Source: Chloranthus sessilifolius
Taxonomy: Eukaryota; Streptophyta; Magnoliopsida; Chloranthales; Chloranthaceae
Length of the DNA: 64,000 bases
Direction: 5' to 3'
NCBI GenBank assembly: GCA_021018995.1
Contig: CM037593.1
Coordinates: 45,645,810 to 45,709,809 of the forward strand
The notes under the pieces are model-generated. The model had not been told where the DNA came from, made no database searches, and saw only the letters and a program-made list of their open reading frames with translations. A program made the position numbers and the translations under genes. Positions within the stretch are counted from its first letter, which is position 1, and every line of letters begins with the position of its first letter. This document shows, in pieces, positions 32,436-42,049 of the stretch.

Positions 32436-34349
32436 TGTTGCTAATTCTAAGTGTGCATGATTTATTTGTATTTTAAAAACAGATTTACAAATTATAAGTT
32501 ATACTAAATCTGGAAAATTAAAAAGAATAAGAAATATCAGCACAAAGAGAAATTAATTAACCTGCAAGATCAGGGCCAATTGTAGCAAGTTTTAAATGTA
32601 AGTGAGTAAAAGATCGTCCACAGGGAATTGATTTAAAATGGATGGTAAACCTCCAGATCTGAGCTACCAGATCTGGCCTCTAATCCTATCTAAAAAGCGA
32701 ATAAGATGAGAGGTCGAATTTGTCACCTTAACTAAATTATCTAAAAGTAGAATTTAAACTAAGTGATCCAGATCCGAGTTGGGGGAATTGGATGTAAAAT
32801 TAATAAGAATGGAGAAATAATAGTTGACTTAAGCCTACTAACTAATTACAGAATGAGAACTAGTGTAGCACAGTCGAGAGAGTATCCAAATCTTCTTCTG
32901 GCTACCAGCTCAGATGCAAGAGAAAATAATCCAACTCAAGGATTAGGATTGAGTTGAACTTATGGCTATGATCGGTCTACTGTCATGGACACAGATCATC
33001 CAATAGTCTTCAATTCGAATTCTTGATTTAGAACATGAGCACCACTACAAATGTTGTGAGAAATTAGGTTACAAACGCAAATTCTCACAGGGCTAATGAA
33101 TTAAGGGAAATTTCTTTAAAAATAGTAAATCTAAAGGAGTCTAATGAGTAAGGAAATCGCAAGGAACCCTCAACATGAATCCGATCGAGAACGTACTGTT
33201 GAAAGCAACCTTTTCAAATCCACCATTACAATTACAGAGCACAACTTAAACAGCTCTCAGATTTGTAGTCTTGAATACAATTCTCACTTGAATTACATAA
33301 GTATCTCATAGTTCTCAATTACAAACAAAAGCTAGGCTATTACAGAGGTTTCAGACAAGCTATCTGAATTGGAAATGGGGTAGCAGAAATGAAACTCAAA
33401 CTCTGGATACCCAAATTGGGCAAATAGTTCGTCTATTTATAGTTTTCCCCAAGTCCATTTCAGATGTGCACTAACCAATCAGAATTGGTTAGATCCATAT
33501 CAGCCAATAGGAGTCAAGCACAAGGATCCAGATCTGTTCTGGCCAATCAGAATTGCTTGATCTGGATCAACCAATCAAGCGACAGAAGTATCAATTCTGT
33601 TATGTAATTCAAAAATCTGTTTGAGCTTCTAGAAGTTCCCGCCAAGTAATTTCATCTTTGGGTGCTCACATGGGGTGGAATATGCCTCTGGTTCATGCTT
33701 CGAATCTTCCAGAATGCCCCTAGATTTTTAAATGCATTAGGGCACGTGCAGAGATTACTAAATTGCCCTTACAGTTGCTGGGAATCTTCATAATACCATT
33801 TCGCATAGTTTGGGGACCTTTTCGAGAGGTGCTGTAACTTCTGAAGCTCTATTCGCACAGTTTGGAGAACGTTTCGAAGGGAAAAAATGACTTCTGGAGC
33901 TCTATTCACACAAATCTGGTGCAGTTCGCAAAGCGTTTCCTTCTTTCGAATAGATCTTCAGCACATTTGGTTCTTTTTGAATAGATCAGGTGCTTTTCGA
34001 GAACCAAACCTAGAGCTTTTAGTTCTTTTCACAGAGTTTAGGTTCTTTTCAAAAGGCATTCTGTAATGCATTCTTCTTTTTGAGTAGCTCTAAACCTCTT
34101 TCTTAGTTGAAACCAGGCCTTTGTCCTCTTTAGTTTAGGCATTTGGACAGCCAGTGGGGCTGTCCCTTCTCTTTCTTCCTCTAGATCAAAATGGATCATC
34201 TTTTTGGCACTTTTAAGCTGCTTTCAGGGTTAAGCCTGCCTTTATTGTTAGCTGTAAAACAAACACTTAAAACACTTATTTAGTTCTCTCAAAGGTCTAT
34301 CAAGACCCAGGGTTAAGGGGTGGAAAATGGTATTTTCCAGTTCTTAACA
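32436..34349 (-). repeat. 5-prime LTR of D
   Basis: 1914 bp, about 96-97% identical by eye to the 3-prime LTR. It carries the same TATA box and the same TTTTCGAA cluster (33790-34090), where several copies have lost CG to TG or CA. Confidence 0.95.
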
Positions 34350-34354
34350 CACTC
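34350..34354. other. Target-site duplication CACTC, right copy (element D)
   Basis: Matches 20189-20193 exactly. Confidence 0.95.
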
Positions 34355-35760
34355 CTTTCAGGTTTGGGAGTATCTACACTTCCAACCGGGATGTCCCCTC
34401 CTTCATTCTGAGGCATATGCCTATCCGCTCATGAGCAATTGGAACAAGAACCGCCGCAGGGATGTCAGCATGAAGCATTTGGAGATGGGCCTGAGGTCTT
34501 AGTTTGGCTTGTTGATCCCGGAGCAGGTACGACTATTTCTTCCTCTTCTTTCTTGGAGTTTTCTTTTGTTATGCTACATGTTTGGCTGATGGGAAGCTTT
34601 TCTATCTAGACAGGTCATCTATGACCCTTACATTGGTTCTCCCTTTTAGGATCAAGCTGTGGTGGGCCTGTCTCACTTTTTCGTTGACCGTCGCATCATT
34701 TTCTTTTATGGGGCTTAGGCGAGGGCCTACTACCTAGGAGAATGAGTGGTTCATCAGTACCAAGACCACCTCGTCATACCACAAGCTCCTCCTGCAAATG
34801 TTATGGAACCCGTGGGTACCATCGAGGAGCTCACCGCCGAATTTCTTTATCATGGGGTCCCTATTAATGACCTCCTCATGCTCGGAGGTTACCAGCTGTG
34901 GTACGAGTCCTTACCATACCAGTCCCTTCTTCCACGTTTCGTACCTGGTGTGAATTTCTTGGCCTTTGGCGGTCTGCGATCTTAGGTAGTTCTCCTTTTT
35001 ATTTCATATTAGTCTCCCCTAGTTTTGATTTAATTGTGATCCTTACTAACCGGAACTTTGCTTCTTTTCATAGTTCGAATAGGGAGGTGACTCAGATGAT
35101 GGTGATGGGGCGGCGGTAGGTACCGTTGAGGCATCGAGAGCTAGTCCTTCAGGCCCCTCCGGCACGAGTGCTTCTGGTCGCTGGCCTGCTGAGGTCCAGG
35201 GGACCATAGGCACCTTGATGATGCCTTTCTTTCAAGTTTATGTATGGTTGTAGAGGAGCGAGCCTGCATATCCGCTGAAGTGATCTGGATCCCCCCTCCT
35301 GAGTTGGTTCTTGGGGTAAGTCTTTCCTTTTCTGTAGGCTTGCTGCTTTTAGACAAATGCCTGTGTTTGCGCCTGTGGATCTTATAGCTGATGTCTCTCT
35401 TTTGTGTGTAAAACTATGAATCGGTTGTGAACCAGGCAGAGTATTACGGCAACATTACCGGCCTGCGGGATACGGAAGTGGTGAGTATCATACTGACTGG
35501 TTTTGATCATTGCTTTGCCCTCTTTATCTTTTGATCGATCCTGATTGATGACTTTGGGTATGACTTATAGGGCGCTCGTGAAAAGGAATCGCGCTCTTTA
35601 CTTAGCCGACTTTCTCAGGTGTGGGCCTGAGTGGGGGATGTTCAGACATATCAAAGTTCTTCGTGCCGGCGTAAGAAGTCCAAGGGAGCTGCTAGAGATT
35701 AGGCTCTGCTTTAGAATTTTGAGACTTTTAGGACATATATTTGTTGAAACCATGTAATGG
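34355..35760 (+). pseudogene. Antisense PMD gene of E, 3-prime exons
   Basis: It continues the gene broken by D. The splice acceptor CTTTCAG ends at 34361; the next exon reads VWEYLHFQPGCPLLHSEAYA, the PMD block that follows GFWPVLE in the upstream part. Further GT-AG introns: 34527-34613, 34986-35073 and 35481-35570, with others less clear. Later exons read IYDPYIGSPF, VGLSHFFVDRRIIFFYGA, ARAYYLGE, and a basic end RRKKSKGAARD. Stops occur in several exons. Splice sites lie on the plus strand, antisense to E's gag-pol. Confidence 0.7.
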
Positions 35761-36150
35761 ATGATGTGGTGCTGCTTATTTTATTGGATGGTTTTTCCAA
35801 TTTCTTAAGATGAATATTGGTGCCTTTCCTTTTAATTGCATGCTTTATCTCTCCTTTTCTTATTGTAGTGTATCAGATTGCTTGCAGGATGGGTTTGATT
35901 TTGTCAAAAGGGATGGCCTCCGTGGCCACATACTTTGTTAACACTTGGCCACTATTTCCATGCCTGTGTGGATCTTTTCTGCACGAAGATTTATACAAGT
36001 TAGATGTGACCAAAACAAAATTTGCCTCTCAGTATAGAGCCTATTGTGTGTCTTTTAGATAAAAGGCATAGAGTGTAGGCAAGCTGTCCAAGGGATCAGT
36101 GAAAACTCTCTCCCCAACCCTCATTTTTTTGCATGTGGGGACCTAAGTGA

Positions 36151-36224
36151 CTAGGCCCATGTATTACATGCGCTAGGCCAAATCTGGGGAAAATTGCTCC
36201 GACGTGTGTATTACATGCACCAAG
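36151..36224. repeat. Palindrome copies 8-9 ahead of the second antisense gene
   Basis: Copies at 36151-36176 and about 36199-36224, same plan as those at 16730-18410. They are followed by TTTTAAGCCCGAGAATGCACTC, which resembles TTTTAAACACCCGAGCC...GTGCATTC after the upstream cluster (18428-18462). The leader block was therefore duplicated together with its palindromes. Confidence 0.75.
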
Positions 36225-36335
36225 TGCTTCCTGAGGAAAGTGGGGCCTTTTAAGCCCGAGAATGCACTCTTTTCCCCTCTCTTTTGACTTAGGCTTGGTA
36301 CTTTTTACTGCTGTTTTTCTTTTTGTTTTCCCAAG

Positions 36336-37944
36336 GTGGGTCCATCGTCCTGCATCGAATTTATATCTTTAGAAAATCTTTGTATGACAATGGATCGGCT
36401 TTTTGACCCCACTTCTTATGGGGGGCCCGAGATTACTATACTTCCCTCATTGGGCATGGGGCCCAGTTTCTTAAAGAAGTGGTTAGAGAGTTTGAACGAG
36501 AGCGATCTCGTGGGTTTGAATGAGCTTCGGTTGGCCCACTTCTCATCTTTTCTGGAGATTCCTCTACGGTGAGACCTTCTTCATGCGACAACCTCTTTTT
36601 AGGAAGTGGATACCCATGTCTTCTGTTTTTGGAACTGAGAGTTGTCTCCCACACTTGAAGAACTCTCTAGCCCGTTGGGTTTGAAGTTGCACAGAGGTCT
36701 TACGAGAGTGATTCCAAAGCCAGGTTATGCCAAAGCCGTCCACCGAACTTTGGGTTTGAAGAAACCTGATTATGAGAAAAGTCTCATGGGAGACCCCACC
36801 AGGTGTTCGATGAAATTCCTGAAAGAACATTTTGATGACGAGAGCCTACGAAAATTGTCAGTTAGAAATGTTTATAACGTGAAGGCTTTTGCTCTTGGTC
36901 TCATCTCTGGGGTTCTTTTCTTCACTGGGGGAGAAAGTTTCTCGCTTGCACTCTGCAATGTCTTCGCCGAATTAGAAGGGGGAGAAAGTTTCTCGCTTGC
37001 ACTCTGCAATGTCTTGGCCATCTGTGATGCACCTGATCCCGGGGGAGCTTTATCATTGCCTTGATGCTTTTTCCTTAGGAAAGGTGGTGTGCCTTAGGGG
37101 ATGCCCGCTTCTGTTTCAGGTTTGGCTAGGGGAGCACATTGCCGTTTTGGGACCCGTGCACCATTTCTATATTATATGCAGTGAGGTGACCCGTTGCTTT
37201 TTGGGCAAATATCATATACTTCCACAAGGAGATGTACAAGGGTTGAAGCTTTGGTTAGTGAAAGTTGAGTTGGTATGGAGGCTTCCTTGGTTAGACCGGA
37301 CCTTCCCGATGGTCCGCTCTAGAGATTACGAGGGCATCACCATTCTGGGTTTGATCGGCAGCACCTACTACTTCCCATTTCGATTGCTGCGCTAGTTTGG
37401 TTGTTCTCAGCAAGTGCCCTATGCGGCAAAACCTCTCCTATGTGACTTGATCTTTTCTCGGGGGTATTCTGGGGACATGGATAGGATAGTTACTCTCTGG
37501 GAGATGCGTCAGTCGACGCTCATGTGCAATCTAGAGCAGGGAAATTCGATTATGTCCTTTCCAGAGTACGAGGCTTGGCTACTATCTGAGAAGCCTTCTG
37601 TTCGTCACTTGGATCAAGTAGAGAGCAGTAATGTGGAGGGGCCCTAGCCAAAGAAGGAGTCGATGCTTTGATCCCTTATATAGCTACTGGTGGACGAGAA
37701 GCGTGTCCTGCATGATCATTTAGAGAAACAAATAGTTAGAGCAGAGGCGACAGAAGCCATGGCTGATGTAGCTGAGTGTGAGGTCCTTTGTCTGGAAGGA
37801 GCCTTGAGTAACGCTCTTGGTGCTACTAATGCCTCCCAAAAATGGTATAGGAGTCTTCACAGTCACTGGATGACGGAGCGGGATGTTCGAGAAGATGCTT
37901 TACATGCAGAGATCCGTGCCTTGAAGCACAAGTTTGTTCGTTGA
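36336..37944 (+). pseudogene. Second antisense extra gene of E (DUF7745-like), decayed
   Basis: Plus strand. The order of blocks resembles the DUF7745 / Tat extra-ORF family: FLKKWLESLNESDLVGLNEL, HFSSFLEIPLR, EVDTHVFCF, SPTLEELSSPLGLKLHRGLT, KAFALGLISGVLFF, then after a frameshift CPLLFQVWLGEHIAVLGPVH, VWRLPWLDRTFP, GSTYYFPFRLLRxFG, and finally a helical coiled-coil-like tail (37690-37944, MDEKRVLHDHLEKQIVRAEA). A 51-bp in-frame duplication lies at 36927-37028. Function is unknown. It has stops and at least two frameshifts. The family name is from memory of the motif order and should be tested. Confidence 0.6.
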
Positions 37945-38149
37945 TTCCATCTTGCACATACCTTTTTGTATAGATCAAAATCATAGAAAGGGGCATAAGA
38001 AACCCCTATTTAGATACATCTTTTTAGTATATATATTTTCTTTATGTTTTTATTGTTTTTACACTTTTGGAAAAAGAAAGAAAGAAAGAAGCTAGACATT
38101 ACACATATTATTTTTTTGGGACGTGGTGTCAGCCAAGTACAGACTTGTA

Positions 38150-38482
38150 AATGAAAAAAATGAAATCTATTATTTTACAAAGATTTTATCTTCTTTTTTT
38201 TTGTTTTTGTAAAATGGAAAATTGGGGTATTGTGCCAACTATTCCTTTGGAGATGTGGCGCACACAGTGGCGGCCTAAAGGGGAAAGGAAAATTTATTAT
38301 CTTTTACAAAAGTGGCCTCTTCCCCCTGTGGTGGTGTACACAGTGTGGGTGTAAAAATGGGAAAGGAAAATCTATTATCTTTTACAAAAGTGGTCTTTCC
38401 GGTCATCAATCCAATCATCCCGGAGTGGGGCGTGCACAATGCTAGCCTGAACATAGGAAAGGGAAAATTATTATCTCTTTTT
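38150..38482. repeat. Degenerate tandem repeat, GGGAAAGGAAAAT..TATTATCTTTTACAAAAGTGG unit
   Basis: Good copies at about 38279-38314 and 38358-38393 (spacing about 79 bp), partial ones at about 38155-38180 and 38457-38480. Between the cores are lines with (A/G)CACA(G/A)TG(G/C). Confidence 0.7.
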
Positions 38483-38869
38483 TATGGCTTTTTGTTTTCT
38501 TTTCTTCTCTTTTTTTTTTTTTGGTGCCTTAAACATAAGGGGAAGCAAACAGGTCCCAATTTTAAGCTTAGTCGAACCCCTTCATGTGGTTGGATTCGAG
38601 TGAGGTCAACATTTTTACCAAGGCCGGGATACCCATCCCTTTGGATCGAATCAACCATTTTCTCCTTACCTTGGGTCATATGTTTAACGGCACAGTTATT
38701 TAAGACATTCTTGGTCGGGACCTAATTTGAGCTAACATGAACGACCTAGTCGAGAACCAAGTAGTATGGGAGGGTGATCGGAGGATTCCTCTTTCCTTCT
38801 CTAAATTCGGTTTCTTCCTCCTTCTCTTTCTCTTTTATAACATTTTTACACACAATGCCCAGGGTGGGT

Positions 38870-39055
38870 TCTCATCGTGCCTATTATTTTTCTCTTTTTT
38901 ACCCGCAGCGCCCTCTTGGGTTTTCACTACGTCCATGGGTTTGCATTTTTACCCCCGGCGCTCTTTTAGGTTTTCACCTGGTCCGTACAAACTCGCTCTT
39001 TTTACTCATAGCACCCTTTCAGGTTTTCACTACGTCCATCTTGCTTTGAGCTTGT
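38870..39055. repeat. 53-bp tandem repeat, TTTTTACCC..GCGCCCT..GGTTTTCACTACGTCC
   Basis: Three and a half units: cores near 38893, 38946 and 38999, each with TTTTTAC(C/T)C, GC(G/A)C(C/T)CT, GGTTTTCAC(T/C)(A/T) and GTCC. The period is about 53 bp. It lies in the hypervariable region between the pol end and the antisense genes. Confidence 0.8.
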
Positions 39056-39668
39056 ATATTTTTATTTATTATTATTAATTTATTTTTTCAAAGGCCACAC
39101 TACGGACGTTGATTCCACCATAGCCGACTAGATGGAGTTCTTTTATTGTCTCATAGCTTGGCTCATGCTGACTCAAAAGATATTGTGACTACTTGTTGAC
39201 CTTAAAGAGGGCTTTTCCTCAAGATGTATTGTGACCATGGGTAAGGTTAGGATTTGAAGGTATTTTGGATTTTTTTAAAAGGTTTCCTTAATTGGGTTCC
39301 AACTGTCTTAATACCCTTCATCCTTGGGAGATTTTTATTGTACATGCCCCACTTTTTCTTTTCTAGTTTTTTATTCTTTTTGCCTTCTTCTCTTTTTTCA
39401 TACATCCTCTTTTTGGGATTTTTCTTTTCTATTTTTTTTTTTAAGGATTTAATGGTAACTCTTTTTCTTCTTCTTTGTTGGTGTATGTACACTCATTTAT
39501 TTTTGGAGGGGTCATGAAAGAAAGGCTCATGTCTCAAATTGGGTAACAAAGGGTATGAGTGTTCAGGGATACTTTTTGGCTACTTGGCTTTGAAATGATG
39601 GACTCTTTTGTGGGGTCCTTAAGCAGTCACATGTTTGTTTTTATCAGTACTTACCTTGCCACACAGAC

Positions 39669-40605
39669 TTAGGAGTAGAATCGTCGGAGGTTTTCAGTAT
39701 TGATGGGCTCAGGAAAGTGATCTCCGTCTATGGTGGCAAGGCAGATAGCGTATCCCAAGAGCACCTCTTGGATGACGTAGAGTCCTTCCCAGTTGTGTTT
39801 GAACATTCCTCTTGGACCAGCGTGGAGGGATGGAAAGATTTTCTTGAGTATGGTGTCCCCCACCTTCAGATCTCGACCGCAGACACGTTTGTTGTAAGCG
39901 CATACGATTCTCCCTTGATAAACCTGGGTATGACACAAAGCTAGGAGTCTTTTCTCATCTAGAAAGTTTACTTGCTCAAAGTGGGACCTTTCCTTTTCTG
40001 CTTCAGGTAGGCCTGATTCCATGAGGATACGGAGTTAGGGCACCTCAACTTCTACCAGCAGGACGACCTCAGTTCCATATACAAGGGAGAACGGTGTTGC
40101 CCCTATAGCAGTACAGGTCGACGTTCTGTAGGCCCATAATGCAAATGGTAACATTTCACTCCAATCTCGATAAGTGACAACCATCTTCTCAAGGAAGCGA
40201 ACGACTATCTTGTTAGCCGCTTCCACGACCCCATTAGTTTGTGACCGATAAGGTGACGAGCGATGGTGCTTGATCTTGTACTGCTCGCAGAAGGCCCTGA
40301 TGTGCTGGTTCATAAAGTTTGTGCCATTATCAGTGATGATGTCCTTGGGTACGCCAAACCGGCAAACTATGTTATTCTTGATGAATTTCTCGGCGTGATT
40401 GGCCGTGATGTTCGTGTAGGATATTGCCTCTACCCATTTGGTGAAGTATTCAATGGTGACCAGGATGAACTGATGTCAGTTTGATGTTTTTGGATTAACC
40501 TTCCCGACGACATTGAGGCCCCAAGTGCCAAATGGCCATGGAGTGGTCATTCTATGTAGATCTATAGCTGGAGCATGGATCAAACTGGAGGCTACGTGAT
40601 GGGAC
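39669..40605 (-). pseudogene. pol: Integrase of Tat element E
   Basis: Minus strand from 40605: SSLIHAPAIDLHRMTTPWPF, TWGLNVVGK (the first catalytic Asp of the usual WGLDVIG is Asn), ILVTIEYFTKWVEAISYTNI, DIITDNGTNF (second Asp), GVVEAANKIVVRFLEKMV (Glu), ALWAYRTS, then the C-terminal GPLY-type tail at 39669-40022 (LVGDTILKK-like, HNWEGLYVIQEVL, NTENLRRFYS). Stops after KTSN and VEVP. The homology ends abruptly near 40605, so RNase H, RT and the rest are missing from this end. Confidence 0.85.
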
Positions 40606-42049
40606 AAAAGGGTGTGACCGCGATGTGATAAAAGAATCTTAGCCGCGAATGGATAGAAGGGTCTTGAGGGAATAAATTTCGTCCAAAATTAGGTATTACG
40701 CACTAATTTTTGGATTATGCGCTATGATCCTGTCGCGTGATCGAAGCATCACCTGGTCAATATACGGTCAATGTACAGGTGACCTTTCATATTGTGCATT
40801 TACAGTGTGTCGTTTGATTGGCTTGTGCAGCCCATGGACTATGCGTGATCAGAGCATCGCGCAGATGACACAGGCGATGGTTTAATTGCACGCTTGGGTC
40901 AAAGCACGTATTTCGGATTGTGTGCCACTTGAGTGGCGGGTGATCTAATTAAGTGCACATTTTTACGTGCATGATTGCGTCCGTACTCTATATACGAAAA
41001 AGAACTTTCATTTATTTTTCATTCTAATTTAGTCTCGAGTTTTGACCTTTCCTGAATATCTCGTGTTTTGAAGTTCATGTCTTAGTGATATCAGGTGATC
41101 TAACCATCTAATTGGGATGTCGTTTCTTCCTATATTCATGATTTCACGTGATCTTCGTCCCGAGGTGATGCTAGTGGACCGTGTCATTCTGGGAATGGGC
41201 GGTATTGGGAATGAGTGGGCCTATCTTCACATCAATCCTTTTTAAGAAGCAGTGAAGACAGCATTGAAGCGATGGCAGTGGAGGAGGCGAAGATGGCGGA
41301 AGAGCAGGAGTAACAAGTGGTGGGATGTGTTTTTCAACCAATGCTCCTTGAAGTCTCTGATTGGACACTCCAAGCAGAATCTCCTCCTCGCTTCGTCTCA
41401 ATTTCGAACCCAGTCTTTGTTTTGGGTTGTAGGTTAGAGTTTTAAGTTTTTATTTTGGGTTGTAAATTCAGGAGGTATGCCTCCGGTGATAATTGTAAAA
41501 TTTTAAATTATAAATGAAGGGGCATTTCTTTTGTTCTTATTGCGCTTATTTATTTGTTTGTTTATTAACAAATTTATGCAATTTATTCGATTTGTTTGAC
41601 TTATTTTAAGGTTTAGTTTAGAGTTTTAGGATTTATTCCAAATTTATCCAGGGCTTATCCCGAGGTTAATTTGTCTTATTGAGCCTGATTTACTTGGTTT
41701 TATTCGATTAATTGGGGTTATTTTTTTTTTAACCATTCAGGGTCTCACTCTAGTGAATGGTTGTTGTTTGTTTTTATTATTTAATTTAATTAAAAGTTTT
41801 TGTTGATTTAAGGTTTGATTTTAACTTGAGTTTTAGTCTTTTGTTTAATTGAACATGAGGTTGAAAAAGTGTGAGTTTTCAGATGTGTGTTAAATGTCTA
41901 AATCCTATTGGTTTATCCATTTTGCTTAGAATCTGGGTCTCTTAGGGGGTTAAGTATTGTATAATTATTGGCTCATCTATGTTTGCCATGGATCATGGTC
42001 TTTCAAAGGGTATGTGTTTGGTTTAGATTTAATTTAGATTAGAAGGGCT
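40606..42049. other. Non-coding stretch at the E/F junction
   Basis: No supported gene. 40690-40980 is rich in GCGCGTGATC, ATTATGCGC and similar words shared in style with the Tat LTR remnants at 4250-4660 and 59760-59870. A plus-strand TATA-like TCTATATACG lies at about 40991. The rest is T-rich and could be promoter and leader of F's antisense gene. I could not find F's 3-prime LTR or PPT here. Confidence 0.45.

Larger units (their letters stand above)
20194..34349 (-). mobile_element. Complete Athila-type LTR retrotransposon D
   Basis: 14.16 kb, minus strand, with termini TGTTG...CAACA/TAACA and perfect 5-bp target duplications. Order on the minus strand is 5-prime LTR, PBS, gag, protease, RT, RNase H, integrase, third ORF, PPT, 3-prime LTR. 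The two LTRs (1917 and 1914 bp) differ at about 65 positions by eye, mostly transitions, about 3-4%. Every ORF has stops or frameshifts. It sits in an intron of E's antisense PMD gene, 12 nt upstream of the next exon, so it post-dates E. Confidence 0.95.
37945..39668. other. Untranslated region of E between antisense genes and integrase
   Basis: No gene. It contains two tandem-repeat zones (listed separately), T-runs, and GGGGCATAAGAAACCCC at 37990, which resembles a purine/pyrimidine hairpin. The open frames here follow the repeats and are not supported. Confidence 0.6.

Noticed and set aside
38312..38725. 137-aa frame on the plus strand between the antisense genes and integrase
   Set aside because: It crosses tandem repeats and T-runs and has no recognisable domain; it is probably chance.
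39247..39517. Lys-rich minus frame and Phe-rich plus frame at 39250-39500
   Set aside because: Both result from T-rich low-complexity DNA; no domain.
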